Part shown: piece by piece, positions 1 through 6,713 of the stretch
Position numbering within the stretch: the first letter of the stretch is position 1
Layout: every line of letters begins with the position of its first letter
Assembly: GCA_023439425.1 (NCBI GenBank)
Contig: JAEXNZ010000008.1
Location: forward strand, 1-8,506
Direction of reading: 5' to 3'
Length of the DNA: 8,506 nt
Source: Pseudomonadota bacterium
GTDB taxonomy: Bacteria; Pseudomonadota; Gammaproteobacteria; Xanthomonadales; Xanthomonadaceae
The notes under the pieces: model-generated
The model's input: the letters and a program-made list of their open reading frames with translations, nothing else
Databases searched by the model: none
Told to the model about the DNA's origin: nothing
Position numbers and translations under genes: made by a program

Positions 1-23
1 AGCCACGCAGGGCGTGGCTCTAC
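1..23 (-). repeat. SMAG-like REP (GTAG hairpin) overlapping the blaL2 stop
   Basis: Read on the minus strand this is a GTAG head followed by a perfect 8-bp stem (AGCCACGC paired with GCGTGGCT) around a 3-nt loop. This is the layout of the SMAG REP family of Stenotrophomonas, which is thought to be mobilised by REP-associated tyrosine transposases (family knowledge). The TAG of the GTAG head (20-22) is the stop codon of blaL2. The hairpin starts just after the stop and could act as a 3' mRNA stabiliser or weak terminator. It matches the copy at 1995-2017, in inverted orientation, at 22 of 23 positions. The window begins inside this region, so a partner hairpin further left cannot be seen. Confidence 0.85.
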
Positions 24-922
24 GGCCGCCCGCCGATCAGGCGCTCGGCAATGACGGCCGCCTGCCGCAGCACATCGTTGCGGCCGGCGTCGTCGACCGT
101 CGCACCCTGCAGGTAGGTGGTCAGCACCCACGGCGTGCCACCGGCCAGCGGCCACAGAATCGCGATGTCATTGGTGGTGTCTTCACCGTTGCTGCCGGTC
201 TTGTCACCCACCCGCCACGCTTTCGACAGACCGGCGCGCAGCCGCGCATCACCGGTTTCGTTATCGATCAGCCAGTCCGCCAGTTGCAGCCGCGACGCCG
301 GCTTCAACACATCCCCCAGCACGAAGCGCTGCAGGCTGGCGGCCATGGCTGCCGGGCTGGTGGTATCGCGCGGGTCGCCGGGCGCGAACTCGTTCATCTC
401 CGGCTCCAGCCGGTCGTTGCGGGTCACCGCATCACCGTTGGCACGCAGGAACGCGGTCACGCCGGCCGGTCCACCCACTACCCCCAACAGCAGGTTCGCC
501 GCGGGATTGTCACTGGTCACCATCGTGGCGCGGCACAGGTCGCGCACGGTCAGGTCCTTGCCCACGTGGCGCTTGGTCACCGGCGCGTGCGACAGAATGT
601 CCTGCGCGCGCACCGGCAGGCGGCGATCCAGTGACAGCGCGCCGCGGTCGGCGTGGTGCAGCACGGTGGCGGCCAGCACGAACTTGAAGGTGCTGCACAT
701 CGGGAAGCGCTCGTCCTGGCGGTGGCCCAGCCACTTGCCGGTGGCGGTATTGAGCAGGGTGACGCCGAGGCGACCGCCGCTGGCTTTTTCCAGGGCTTCG
801 AAGTCGGCCGCCTGGGGCTTGGGGGCCGCGCTCGTGGGCGGCGTTTTGCCCAGCGCCTGGCTGGCAACCGTAGAGGCCAAGGCGGCGGCGGTGAACTGCA
901 GGAACTGGCGGCGGGCGAGCAT
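20..922 (-). CDS. blaL2: L2-type class A beta-lactamase, Tat-exported
   Basis: A serine beta-lactamase that hydrolyses cephalosporins and penicillins in the periplasm. The 300 residues carry the full class A motif set: S77-T-F-K80 (Ambler S70xxK73), S137-D-N139 (SDN loop at 130), E173-P-E-M-N177 (E166xxLN, with Met where Leu is usual) and K241-T-G243 (KTG at 234). Cys76 sits just before the nucleophile, as in L2 and some class A carbapenemases. The N-terminus has a twin-arginine signal (RRQFLQF at 4-10, then a hydrophobic stretch ending near A19-G25), so export is probably by Tat, as known for L2. The start at 922 is supported by AAGGAG about 8 nt upstream and by the Tat signal beginning immediately. 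It diverges from ampR, its likely inducer-dependent activator. Length and motifs match S. maltophilia L2 (about 303 aa as I recall), but the signal peptide and many surface residues differ. Confidence 0.95.
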   Translation of the reverse strand: MLARRQFLQFTAAALASTVASQALGKTPPTSAAPKPQAADFEALEKASGGRLGVTLLNTATGKWLGHRQDERFPMCSTFKFVLAATVLHHADRGALSLDRRLPVRAQDILSHAPVTKRHVGKDLTVRDLCRATMVTSDNPAANLLLGVVGGPAGVTAFLRANGDAVTRNDRLEPEMNEFAPGDPRDTTSPAAMAASLQRFVLGDVLKPASRLQLADWLIDNETGDARLRAGLSKAWRVGDKTGSNGEDTTNDIAILWPLAGGTPWVLTTYLQGATVDDAGRNDVLRQAAVIAERLIGGRP

Positions 923-949
923 GCGGGGTCTCCTTGGCGGGGTTTGGTT

Positions 950-971
950 GCCGGCCAGCGGCCAGCACTAC
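950..971 (-). repeat. SMAG-like REP, type 2, copy 1 in the blaL2 leader
   Basis: On the minus strand this is a GTAG head followed by a GC-rich imperfect hairpin (GGCCGCTGGCC core). It differs from the type at 1-23 in stem sequence but keeps the GTAG head. It is the first of two direct copies spaced 38 bp apart, and lies 27 bp upstream of the blaL2 start codon, inside the predicted 5' leader. Confidence 0.75.
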
Positions 972-987
972 CTGGCTGGGTCGAGTT

Positions 988-1009
988 GCCGGCCAGCGGC
1001 CGGCACTAC
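988..1009 (-). repeat. SMAG-like REP, type 2, copy 2 in the blaL2 leader
   Basis: Second copy of the element at 950-971, same orientation, with one base different (a GCCGGC arm where copy 1 has GCTGGC). The 5 to 6 bases after the CGAG/CTGG spacer also look REP-like, with GAGCCGGCAA following at 1011-1020. Together the two copies give the blaL2 leader RNA two potentially strong hairpins. Confidence 0.75.
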
Positions 1010-1074
1010 CGAGCCGGCAACGCACTATCCCCAATCTGCCCCGCAGCAACCAGCGCGAAATTTGAAGAAGAGCC

Positions 1075-1102
1075 ATAAGATTTATTGATACATGAGCGGC
1101 AA
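1075..1102 (-). promoter_or_regulatory. Candidate blaL2 promoter and AmpR-controlled region
   Basis: On the minus strand, TTGCCG (1102-1097) and TCTTAT (1080-1075) are spaced by 16 bp, and each matches 4 of 6 sigma-70 consensus bases. Transcription would start near 1068, giving a leader of roughly 145 nt. The -10 overlaps a small AT-rich inverted repeat, ATAA-N3-TTAT (1075-1085), in an otherwise GC-rich gap. This is where a LysR-type activator site would be expected. For ampR on the plus strand only a weak -35-like TTGAAG (1062-1067) is seen, with no good -10. I could not identify a canonical T-N11-A AmpR operator with confidence. Confidence 0.4.
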
Positions 1103-1140
1103 CAGCTACCATCCGTCATCAACCCCGCTCACGGCTCCGC

Positions 1141-1998
1141 ATGCTCCGCCCCCAACTCCCGCTCAACGCCCTGCGCGCCTTTGAAGCCGCTGCCCGCCAC
1201 CTGAACTTCACCCGGGCGGCGCTGGAGTTGTGCGTCAGCCAGGCGGCGCTGAGCCACCAGATCCGGGGGCTGGAAGATCGCCTGGGCGTGGTGCTGTTCC
1301 ACCGCCTGCCGCGAGGGGTGGCGCTGACCGAGGAAGGGGCGCGGTTGTACCCGGTGCTCAACGAGGCGTTCGACCGCATCAGCAGCGGGCTCGGTGGCGT
1401 TGCCGGCGGGCGCTACCGCGAAGTGCTGAGCGTGGGTGTGGTCGGCACGTTCGCCACCGGCTGGCTGCTGCCGCGGCTGGCGGATTTCAATTCCCGACAT
1501 CCGGATATCGAACTGCGCCTGCAGACCCACAACAACCGGATTGATCTGGCGGGCGAAGGGTTGGATCTGGCCATCCGTTTCGGCGACGGCGACTGGCAGG
1601 GACAGGCGTGCACGCCCGTGCTGGATGCGCCATTTGCGCCGGTGTGCGCGCCGGCGTTGGCGCGGGAACTGCGCGACCCGCGTGATCTGATGCAGGTGTC
1701 GTTGCTGCGTTCCTACCGTGCCGACGAATGGCCGCGTTGGTTGCAGGCCGCCGGCGCGGCAGCCGTGGAGGCACGCGGGCCGGTGTTTGATTCGTCGCTG
1801 ACGTTGGCCGCGGCGGCAGCGGGCGGTGCCGGGGTTGCACTGCTGCCGTTGAGGATGTTCGAGCAGGATCTGGCGGAAGGGCGGCTGTTGCAGCCGTTTA
1901 CGCAGACCGTGGAGTTGGGGCGGTACTGGTTGACGCGGTTGCGGTCGCGGGCGGAGAGCGAGGCGGCGCGGCGGTTCCGGGAGTGGTTGGAGACGTAG
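1141..1998 (+). CDS. ampR: LysR-family regulator AmpR of the blaL2 gene
   Basis: A transcription factor that represses or activates the divergent beta-lactamase gene depending on whether UDP-pentapeptide or anhydro-muropeptide is bound (AmpR family knowledge). The 285 residues have an N-terminal winged helix (about 8-66; FTRAALELCVSQAALSHQI is the HTH) and a periplasmic-binding-like effector domain (about 92-285). Residues known to matter in Citrobacter AmpR fall at the same numbers here: G102-T103-F104 and D135 in NNRID. YW at 262-263 probably matches the Tyr264 region. No Shine-Dalgarno precedes the ATG at 1141, but homology begins at MLRPQLPLNALRAFEA, which supports this start; a leaderless or weak start is possible. 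The stop codon is the TAG of the following GTAG hairpin. Confidence 0.93.
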   Translation: MLRPQLPLNALRAFEAAARHLNFTRAALELCVSQAALSHQIRGLEDRLGVVLFHRLPRGVALTEEGARLYPVLNEAFDRISSGLGGVAGGRYREVLSVGVVGTFATGWLLPRLADFNSRHPDIELRLQTHNNRIDLAGEGLDLAIRFGDGDWQGQACTPVLDAPFAPVCAPALARELRDPRDLMQVSLLRSYRADEWPRWLQAAGAAAVEARGPVFDSSLTLAAAAAGGAGVALLPLRMFEQDLAEGRLLQPFTQTVELGRYWLTRLRSRAESEAARRFREWLET

Positions 1999-2017
1999 AG
2001 CCACGCCCAGCGTGGCT
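1995..2017 (+). repeat. SMAG-like REP, first half of inverted pair
   Basis: A GTAG head (1995-1998) and a perfect 8-bp stem, AGCCACGC (1999-2006) with GCGTGGCT (2010-2017), around loop CCA. The TAG at 1996-1998 is the stop codon of ampR. Its reverse complement matches the element at 1-23 at 22 of 23 positions. With the copy at 2040-2062 it forms an inverted pair (REPIN-like) between the convergent genes ampR and yheS, where it could serve as a two-way transcription barrier. Confidence 0.85.
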
Positions 2018-2039
2018 TCGACCCAGTTCGGGACCGCGC

Positions 2040-2062
2040 AGCCACGCAGGGTGTGGCTCTAC
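2040..2062 (-). repeat. SMAG-like REP, second half of inverted pair
   Basis: The same element type on the minus strand: GTAG head at 2062-2059, then AGCCACAC pairing with GCGTGGCT (one C/T change in the arm, tolerated as a G-T pair in RNA). It is a direct repeat of the element at 1-23, with 22 of 23 positions the same. A 22-bp spacer separates it from its inverted partner at 1995-2017. Confidence 0.83.
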
Positions 2063-2069
2063 GGACGAA

Positions 2070-2092
2070 CCGGCACCGCACAGCCGTGCCGG
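2070..2092 (-). terminator. Hairpin after yheS, possible weak terminator
   Basis: A perfect 7-bp inverted repeat (CCGGCAC and GTGCCGG) around a 9-nt loop, starting one base after the yheS stop codon on the minus strand. Only a short TTCGTCC follows in place of a T-run, so termination would be weak. The adjoining REP pair may reinforce it. Confidence 0.45.
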
Positions 2093-2093
2093 G

Positions 2094-3947
2094 TCAGGCC
2101 ATCAACTCCATCCACGCGGCCTCGGCCTTCTCCAGCTGCTGCGCGGTGGCTTCGCGATCACGCCCCAGCACCGCCATGCGGGTGGCGTCGGCGTAGATGG
2201 CCGGATCAGCCAACTGACGATCCAGCTCGGCCAGCTTGCCTTCCAGTTCGTTGACCTTGGCTTCGGCCGCGGCCAGCTTGACCGGGTTGCCGGCCTTGCG
2301 CGCCGGCATCGGCGGGGTCGGCGGCACCGGGTCCGGCGCGGCCGCGGCCATCTTCTGCTTGGTGCCCTGCGCGGCCGGACGCGAACGCAGCCAGGCCGCG
2401 TATTCGTCCAAATCGCCATCAAACGGCTCCACCACGCCGTCAGCCACACGCCAGAACGTGTCGCAGACCAGACCGATCAGATGCCGGTCATGCGAGACCA
2501 TCACGATCGCGCCCTCGAACGTGGACAGCGCTTCGGCCAAGGCCTCACGCATTTCCAGATCCAGATGGTTGGTCGGTTCGTCGAGCAGCAGCACATTGGG
2601 CTGCTGCCAGGCAATCATCGCCAGCGCCAGGCGCGCGCGCTCGCCGCCGGAGAAGCCGTCCACTGATTCAAACGCGCGATCACCGGCGAAGTTCCACTTG
2701 CCGAGGAAATCGCGGAACGACTGGTTGTTGCCGTCCGGCGAGATTTCGCGGAAGTGGTCCATCGGTGACTGCCCTTCGTGCAGCGATTCCACCGTGTGCT
2801 GGGCGAAGTAACCAATGCGCAAATCCGGGTGCGCAGCGCGTTCGCCGGCCACCGGGGCCAGTTCGCCGACCAGGGTCTTGACCAGGGTGGTCTTACCGGC
2901 ACCGTTCGGGCCGAGCAGGCCGATGCGCTGGCCGGCTTCCAGGCCAAAGCCGACGTTGTGCAGAATCACCGCGTCCTTGCCGTAACCGGCTTCCACGTCA
3001 TTCAGACGGATCAGCGAGAACGGCAGCTTGGTCGGCGGGGCGAATTCGATGCGGAATTCGCGCTCCATGCGCACCGCTTCAGTGCCGGTCAGCTTGGCCA
3101 GTCGCTTCATCCGGCTCTGCGCCTGGGTGGCCTTGCTGGCCAGCGCCTTGAAGCGGTCGATGAAGCTCTGCAGGTGGGCGCGTTCGGCCTGCTCCTTTTC
3201 ATGCGCGATCTGCTGCTGGCGCAGCTGCTCAGCGCGCTGGCGCTCGAAGTCGGTGTAGCCGCCGGTGTACAGCTTGGCGCTGCCACCATGCAGGTGCAGG
3301 GTGTGGGTGGCGACGTTGTCGAGGAACTCGCGGTCATGCGAGATCAGCAGCAGGGTGCCCGGGTACTTCAGCAGCCACTGTTCCAGCCAGAACACCGCGT
3401 CCAGATCCAGGTGGTTGGGCGGTTCGTCGAGCAGCAGCAGGTCGCTGGGCATCATCAGCGCCCGCGCCAGATTCAGGCGCGCCCGCCAGCCACCGGAGAA
3501 CTCGCCCACGGCGCGGGTGTGGGTGTCGGACGGGAAGCCCAGGCCGTGCAGCAGCTTGCCGGCACGCGCATCGGCGTCGTAGGCGCCCACTTCGGCCATC
3601 TTCTGGTGCGCGTTGGCCACCGCCTCCCAGTCTTCGCGCGCGGTCGCCTCGGCTTCCTCGCGCAGCACGGCGGCCACTTCGGTGTCGCCTTCCAGCACGA
3701 ACGACAGCGCCGGGTCGGGCAGTGCCGGGGTTTCCTGGGCCACGCTGGCGATGCGGATCTTGCCGGGCAGGTCGACGTCGCCCTTGTCGGCCTCCAGCTC
3801 GCCCTGCACGGCCGCGAACAGGCTGGACTTGCCAGCCCCGTTGCGGCCCACCACGCCCACGCGGTAGCCCGCATGCAGGGTCAGGTCGACGTTGGACAAC
3901 AGCAGCCGCTCGCCGCGGCGCAAGGCGAAGTTACGAAGGGAGATCAT
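2094..3947 (-). CDS. yheS: ABC-F ribosome-associated ATPase YheS
   Basis: A soluble ABC-F protein with two ATPase domains in one chain and no membrane domain. Members bind the ribosomal E site and act on stalled or antibiotic-blocked translation. From MISLRNF the length is 617 aa. ABC1: Walker A GRNGAGKS (34-41), signature FSGGW (150-154), Walker B LLLLDE (170-175), His-switch SHD (203-205). The linker at about 232-285 is charged and helical, and its LQSFIDRFKALASKATQAQS stretch is close to E. coli YheS. ABC2: Walker A GPNGAGKT (346-353), FSGGE (432-436), DEPTNHLD (456-463), SHDRH (485-489). The C-terminus has a Pro/Ala linker (535-550) and a coiled coil (555-617). The site after Walker B in ABC1 reads DEPPNHLD, where DEPTNHLD is usual. 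A 14-residue upstream extension to 3989 is open but does not match the family, so ATG 3947 is preferred; no Shine-Dalgarno is seen there. Confidence 0.93.
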   Translation of the reverse strand: MISLRNFALRRGERLLLSNVDLTLHAGYRVGVVGRNGAGKSSLFAAVQGELEADKGDVDLPGKIRIASVAQETPALPDPALSFVLEGDTEVAAVLREEAEATAREDWEAVANAHQKMAEVGAYDADARAGKLLHGLGFPSDTHTRAVGEFSGGWRARLNLARALMMPSDLLLLDEPPNHLDLDAVFWLEQWLLKYPGTLLLISHDREFLDNVATHTLHLHGGSAKLYTGGYTDFERQRAEQLRQQQIAHEKEQAERAHLQSFIDRFKALASKATQAQSRMKRLAKLTGTEAVRMEREFRIEFAPPTKLPFSLIRLNDVEAGYGKDAVILHNVGFGLEAGQRIGLLGPNGAGKTTLVKTLVGELAPVAGERAAHPDLRIGYFAQHTVESLHEGQSPMDHFREISPDGNNQSFRDFLGKWNFAGDRAFESVDGFSGGERARLALAMIAWQQPNVLLLDEPTNHLDLEMREALAEALSTFEGAIVMVSHDRHLIGLVCDTFWRVADGVVEPFDGDLDEYAAWLRSRPAAQGTKQKMAAAAPDPVPPTPPMPARKAGNPVKLAAAEAKVNELEGKLAELDRQLADPAIYADATRMAVLGRDREATAQQLEKAEAAWMELMA

Positions 3948-4125
3948 CAAGGGGGTCCATATAACGGAATGGAATGTGCTGGTAAGCACCTTTCCTGCGA
4001 CGCAATTCTAGCGTTAACGAATACTTGACGCGCCCCGGTCTGCGCGCGGCGGTGTCGTTCTCTCCCACGGAACCGTCCGCGCCCGCACCGGGAACCTGTT
4101 CAGCTACGTTAATGGCCCGTATTCA
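3948..4125. promoter_or_regulatory. Divergent promoter gap between yheS and the receptor
   Basis: A 178-bp gap that must hold promoters for both genes. On the minus strand TAGAAT (4010-4005) matches 5 of 6 bases of a -10 but has no good -35. TTACCA (3985-3980) with TATATG (3963-3958) at 16 bp is a weaker pair that would put the transcript start within a few bases of the yheS ATG. GTGCT-N4-AGCAC (3976-3989) is a small inverted repeat. On the plus strand TTGACG (4025-4030) is a fair -35, but nothing like a -10 follows at 16-18 bp. I see no Fur-box-like sequence. Confidence 0.35.
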
Positions 4126-4129
4126 ATGA
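4112..4129 (+). other. Possible 5-codon upstream ORF overlapping the receptor start
   Basis: ATG at 4112-4114 opens a frame encoding M-A-R-I-Q whose TGA (4127-4129) overlaps the receptor start as ATGA. The receptor ATG has no Shine-Dalgarno of its own, so coupled re-initiation from this tiny frame is conceivable. The upstream ATG also lacks a clear ribosome binding site, so this could be chance. Confidence 0.25.
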
Positions 4130-6513
4130 ACCGCAAGACCACGCTCGCCGCCGCCGTTGCCGTCGTGCTCGGCGCTTCCGCCCTCTCCGCCAGCGCCCAG
4201 ACCGCGCCGGCCGCCTCCCCCAGCACCCTCGACACCGTAATCGTCACCGGCACCCGCGTCGCCGACCGTACGGTGGCCGAGTCGCAGTCGCCCATCGACA
4301 TCGTCACCCCTGAAGCCCTGCAGGCCACCGGCACCACCGAACTGGCCACCGCCCTCGCCCGTGCCCTGCCCTCGCTGAACTTCCCGCGCCCGGCCCTGAC
4401 CGACGGCACCAGCGGCATCCGCCCGGCGCAGCTGCGCGGGCTGTCCCCGGACCAGGTGCTGGTGCTGGTGAACGGCAAGCGCCGCCACACCTCGGCGCAG
4501 ATCAACGTCAACGGCAGCATCGGCCGTGGCTCGTCGGCGGTGGACATCAATGCGATTCCGATTTCCGCCATCGAGCGGGTGGAAGTGCTGCGTGACGGTG
4601 CGTCGGCCCAGTACGGCTCGGATGCGATCGCCGGGGTGATCAACATCGTGCTGAAGGGTTCGGACAGCGGCGGCAGCCTGGCGCTGGACGCCGGCCAGTA
4701 TTCGGCCGGCGACGGCAACCGCTACCAGCTCTCCGGCGATGCCGGGGTCGGCTTTGCCGATGGTCGCGGCAAGCTGCATGTGGCCGGACAGATCCTGCAG
4801 CAGGACGAAAGCAACCGCGCCGGGCCTTACCAGGGCACCACGCCGAACACGGGCAACTTCCCGGACATCGGCCAGACCACCTTCGTGGTCGGCGACCCGC
4901 AGGTGGACGCCACGGCGGCATCGGCCAATGCCAGCTTCCAGTTCAGCGACCACCTGTCGGCCTACGCGACGGTGCTGGCGAGCAACCGCGACATCACCTC
5001 GTTCGCGTTCTACCGTTCGCGCAACAACAGTGGGCAAGGCGCGCTGCTGGCACAGACCTACCCGGACGGCTTCGTGCCGCAGATCAACCAGTACTCCAAG
5101 GACCGCTCGGTGGTGGCCGGGCTGAAGGGCAGCACCGAAAGCGGCTGGACCTGGGATGTGAGCTACAACCATGGTGAGAACACCATCGATTTCCACACCC
5201 GCAACACGATCAACTACAGCCTGGGCGTCAACAGCCCGCGTTCGTTCTATGCGGGCGAGCTGAAGTACGCGCAGGACATCGGCAACGTGGACATCACCAA
5301 GTCCCTGGACTGGGGGCTGGCCTACCCGGTGACGCTGTCGTTCGGCGGTGAATACCGCCGCGAGACCTGGGAACAGGGCGCGGGCGAACCGAACTCGTAC
5401 ACCGGCAGCGGTGCGCAGGGCTTCGGCGGGTTCACGCCGCTCAACGCGGTGGATGCGGATCGCCACAATTACGCGGTGTATGCGGGGCTGGAAGCGGACT
5501 TCACCGACAAGTTCTCGGCCGGTGCAACGGGTCGTTACGAGGACTACTCGGACTTCGGCGACAAGTTCTCGGGCAAGCTGTCGGCCCGTTACGCCTTCAC
5601 GGACAAGGTGGCGCTGCGTGCGACGGCGTCGAGCGGCTTCCGTGCGCCATCGCTGGCGCAGCAGAGCTACCAGGCGGTGACCAGCACGATCGTCAATGGA
5701 GCCTTCGTGGAGCGCGGCACCTTCCCGACCACCAGCGCGGCGGCGCAGGCACTGGGTGCGAGCCCGCTGAAGGCGGAAAGCTCGACTTCTTACAGCCTGG
5801 GCCTGGTGCTGCAGCCGGTGGACCGGCTGTACCTGACGGTGGATGCGTACCAGATCGACATCGACGACCGCATCATTCTGTCGACCAACATCACCACCAA
5901 CCCGGCGACCAACGATCTGCTGGCGGGTCTGGGGCTGCCGGGGGTGACGGCGTTCTCATACTTCACCAATGGCGTGGACACGCGCACGCGCGGTGTGGAC
6001 GCGGTGGCGAGCTACACGGTGCCGTTCAGCGCGAGCTCGCTGGAACTGACAGCGGCGTACAGCTACAACGAGACCGAGGTGAAGAAGTACATCGCTTCGC
6101 CGGCGGTGTTCGGCACGCTGGGGCTGACCCAGTCGCTGATCGGGCGTGACGAGGTGGGCCGTATTGAAGACAGCTACCCGCGCGACAAGACCATCCTCAG
6201 TGGCACTTGGCGTTCGGACCACTGGGACCTGAGCCTGGCGGCGACGCGCTATGGTGAGTTCACGGTACGCAACTCGGCGACGCCGACGCGCGACCAGACC
6301 TACGGCGACTCGTGGGTGCTGGATGCATCGGTGAGCTACAAGCCGAGCGCGAACTGGGCGTTGACCCTGGGTACGGACAACATCCTGGACGAGTACCCGG
6401 ACCGCACGGTGGACCTGCAGAACTCCACCTGGGGCATGCTGCCGTACAGCAACTACTCCCCGTACGGCTTCAACGGTGCTTACGTTTACGGGCGCATCAC
6501 CTACAAGTGGTAA
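4126..6513 (+). CDS. TonB-dependent outer-membrane receptor
   Basis: An energy-dependent importer in the outer membrane, opened by TonB-ExbBD. The 795 residues start with a Sec signal peptide (MNRKTTL, hydrophobic core 8-20, likely cleavage after A22-S-A24). A TonB-box-like LDTVIVTGTR follows at 35-44. The plug domain spans about 50-180 and includes VLVLVNGKRRH (111-121), INAIPISAIERVEVLRDGAS (141-160) and AQYGSDAIAGVINIVLK. The rest has the alternating aromatic pattern of a 22-strand barrel. The chain ends in GRITYKW, a terminal aromatic as needed for BAM assembly. No substrate can be named: there is no neighbouring transport or siderophore gene, and no Fur box is seen. Receptors with this plug wording are often annotated as iron-complex receptors, but that is weak evidence. 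The start is fixed by the signal peptide. It appears monocistronic, with a terminator right after the stop. Confidence 0.93.
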   Translation: MNRKTTLAAAVAVVLGASALSASAQTAPAASPSTLDTVIVTGTRVADRTVAESQSPIDIVTPEALQATGTTELATALARALPSLNFPRPALTDGTSGIRPAQLRGLSPDQVLVLVNGKRRHTSAQINVNGSIGRGSSAVDINAIPISAIERVEVLRDGASAQYGSDAIAGVINIVLKGSDSGGSLALDAGQYSAGDGNRYQLSGDAGVGFADGRGKLHVAGQILQQDESNRAGPYQGTTPNTGNFPDIGQTTFVVGDPQVDATAASANASFQFSDHLSAYATVLASNRDITSFAFYRSRNNSGQGALLAQTYPDGFVPQINQYSKDRSVVAGLKGSTESGWTWDVSYNHGENTIDFHTRNTINYSLGVNSPRSFYAGELKYAQDIGNVDITKSLDWGLAYPVTLSFGGEYRRETWEQGAGEPNSYTGSGAQGFGGFTPLNAVDADRHNYAVYAGLEADFTDKFSAGATGRYEDYSDFGDKFSGKLSARYAFTDKVALRATASSGFRAPSLAQQSYQAVTSTIVNGAFVERGTFPTTSAAAQALGASPLKAESSTSYSLGLVLQPVDRLYLTVDAYQIDIDDRIILSTNITTNPATNDLLAGLGLPGVTAFSYFTNGVDTRTRGVDAVASYTVPFSASSLELTAAYSYNETEVKKYIASPAVFGTLGLTQSLIGRDEVGRIEDSYPRDKTILSGTWRSDHWDLSLAATRYGEFTVRNSATPTRDQTYGDSWVLDASVSYKPSANWALTLGTDNILDEYPDRTVDLQNSTWGMLPYSNYSPYGFNGAYVYGRITYKW

Positions 6514-6523
6514 TGCCCGCGCT

Positions 6524-6567
6524 GCCGGCCGGTACCGCTTGATTGCACGCGACCGGCCGGCCTTTCT
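6524..6567 (+). terminator. Intrinsic terminator of the receptor gene
   Basis: A perfect 10-bp inverted repeat, GCCGGCCGGT (6524-6533) and ACCGGCCGGC (6552-6561), around an 18-nt loop, followed by CTTTCT. It begins 10 bp after the receptor stop codon. Its right arm lies inside the first, most diverged unit of the 23-bp tandem repeat described next. Confidence 0.75.
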
Positions 6568-6691
6568 GCATGCGATCGGCATGCCTGATTGCATGCGATC
6601 GGCATGCCTGATTGCATGCGACCGGTATGCCTGATTGCGTGCGACCGTCCGCCCTCTGCATGCGATCGGGATGCCTGATTGCACAGGATCC
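6541..6691. repeat. 23-bp tandem repeat, about 6.5 units
   Basis: Units begin at 6541, 6564, 6587, 6610, 6633, 6656 (21 bp, two bases short) and 6677 (partial). The clearest unit is 6587-6609: GATTGCATGCGATCGG followed by CATGCCT. Within it GCATGC, GATCG and GCATGC make a 6-bp hairpin around a 5-nt loop, and GCATGC and CGATCG are themselves palindromes. Unit 1 (GATTGCACGCGACC...) and unit 5 are the most changed. Frames through the array on the minus strand stay open and read as Met-Pro-Ile-Ala-Cys style repeats, but with no ribosome binding site or conserved product; I treat it as non-coding. Confidence 0.85.
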
Positions 6692-6713
6692 GTAGAGCCG
6701 GGCTTGCCCGGCT
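6692..6713 (+). repeat. SMAG-like REP, type 3
   Basis: A GTAG head (6692-6695) followed by AGCCGGGC (6696-6703) and GCCCGGCT (6706-6713), a perfect 8-bp stem with a 2-nt gap (in practice a 4-nt loop). It abuts the end of the 23-bp array. It is the third stem type in this window behind the same GTAG head. Confidence 0.75.

Noticed and set aside
117..1088. Plus-strand open frame (323 codons) opposite blaL2 and through its leader
   Set aside because: It is antisense to a lactamase with all catalytic motifs and shows no domain of its own.
3948..3989. Upstream start for yheS adding 14 residues (MLTSTFHSVIWTPL)
   Set aside because: The extension does not fit the ABC-F N-terminus, which begins at MISLRNF, and covers the probable promoter region.
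2778..4028. Plus-strand open frame (416 codons) opposite yheS
   Set aside because: It is a shadow of the ABC-F gene; the product is Gln/Gly/Val-rich with no known motif.
3948..4125. Fur box for the TonB-dependent receptor
   Set aside because: I looked for GATAATGATAATCATTATC-like sequence on both strands and found nothing close.
4123..5466. Long minus-strand open frame (447 codons) opposite the TonB-dependent receptor
   Set aside because: It is antisense to a clear receptor gene in GC-rich DNA where stop codons are rare. Its product is Arg/Val/Ala-rich without domains, and it has no ribosome binding site.
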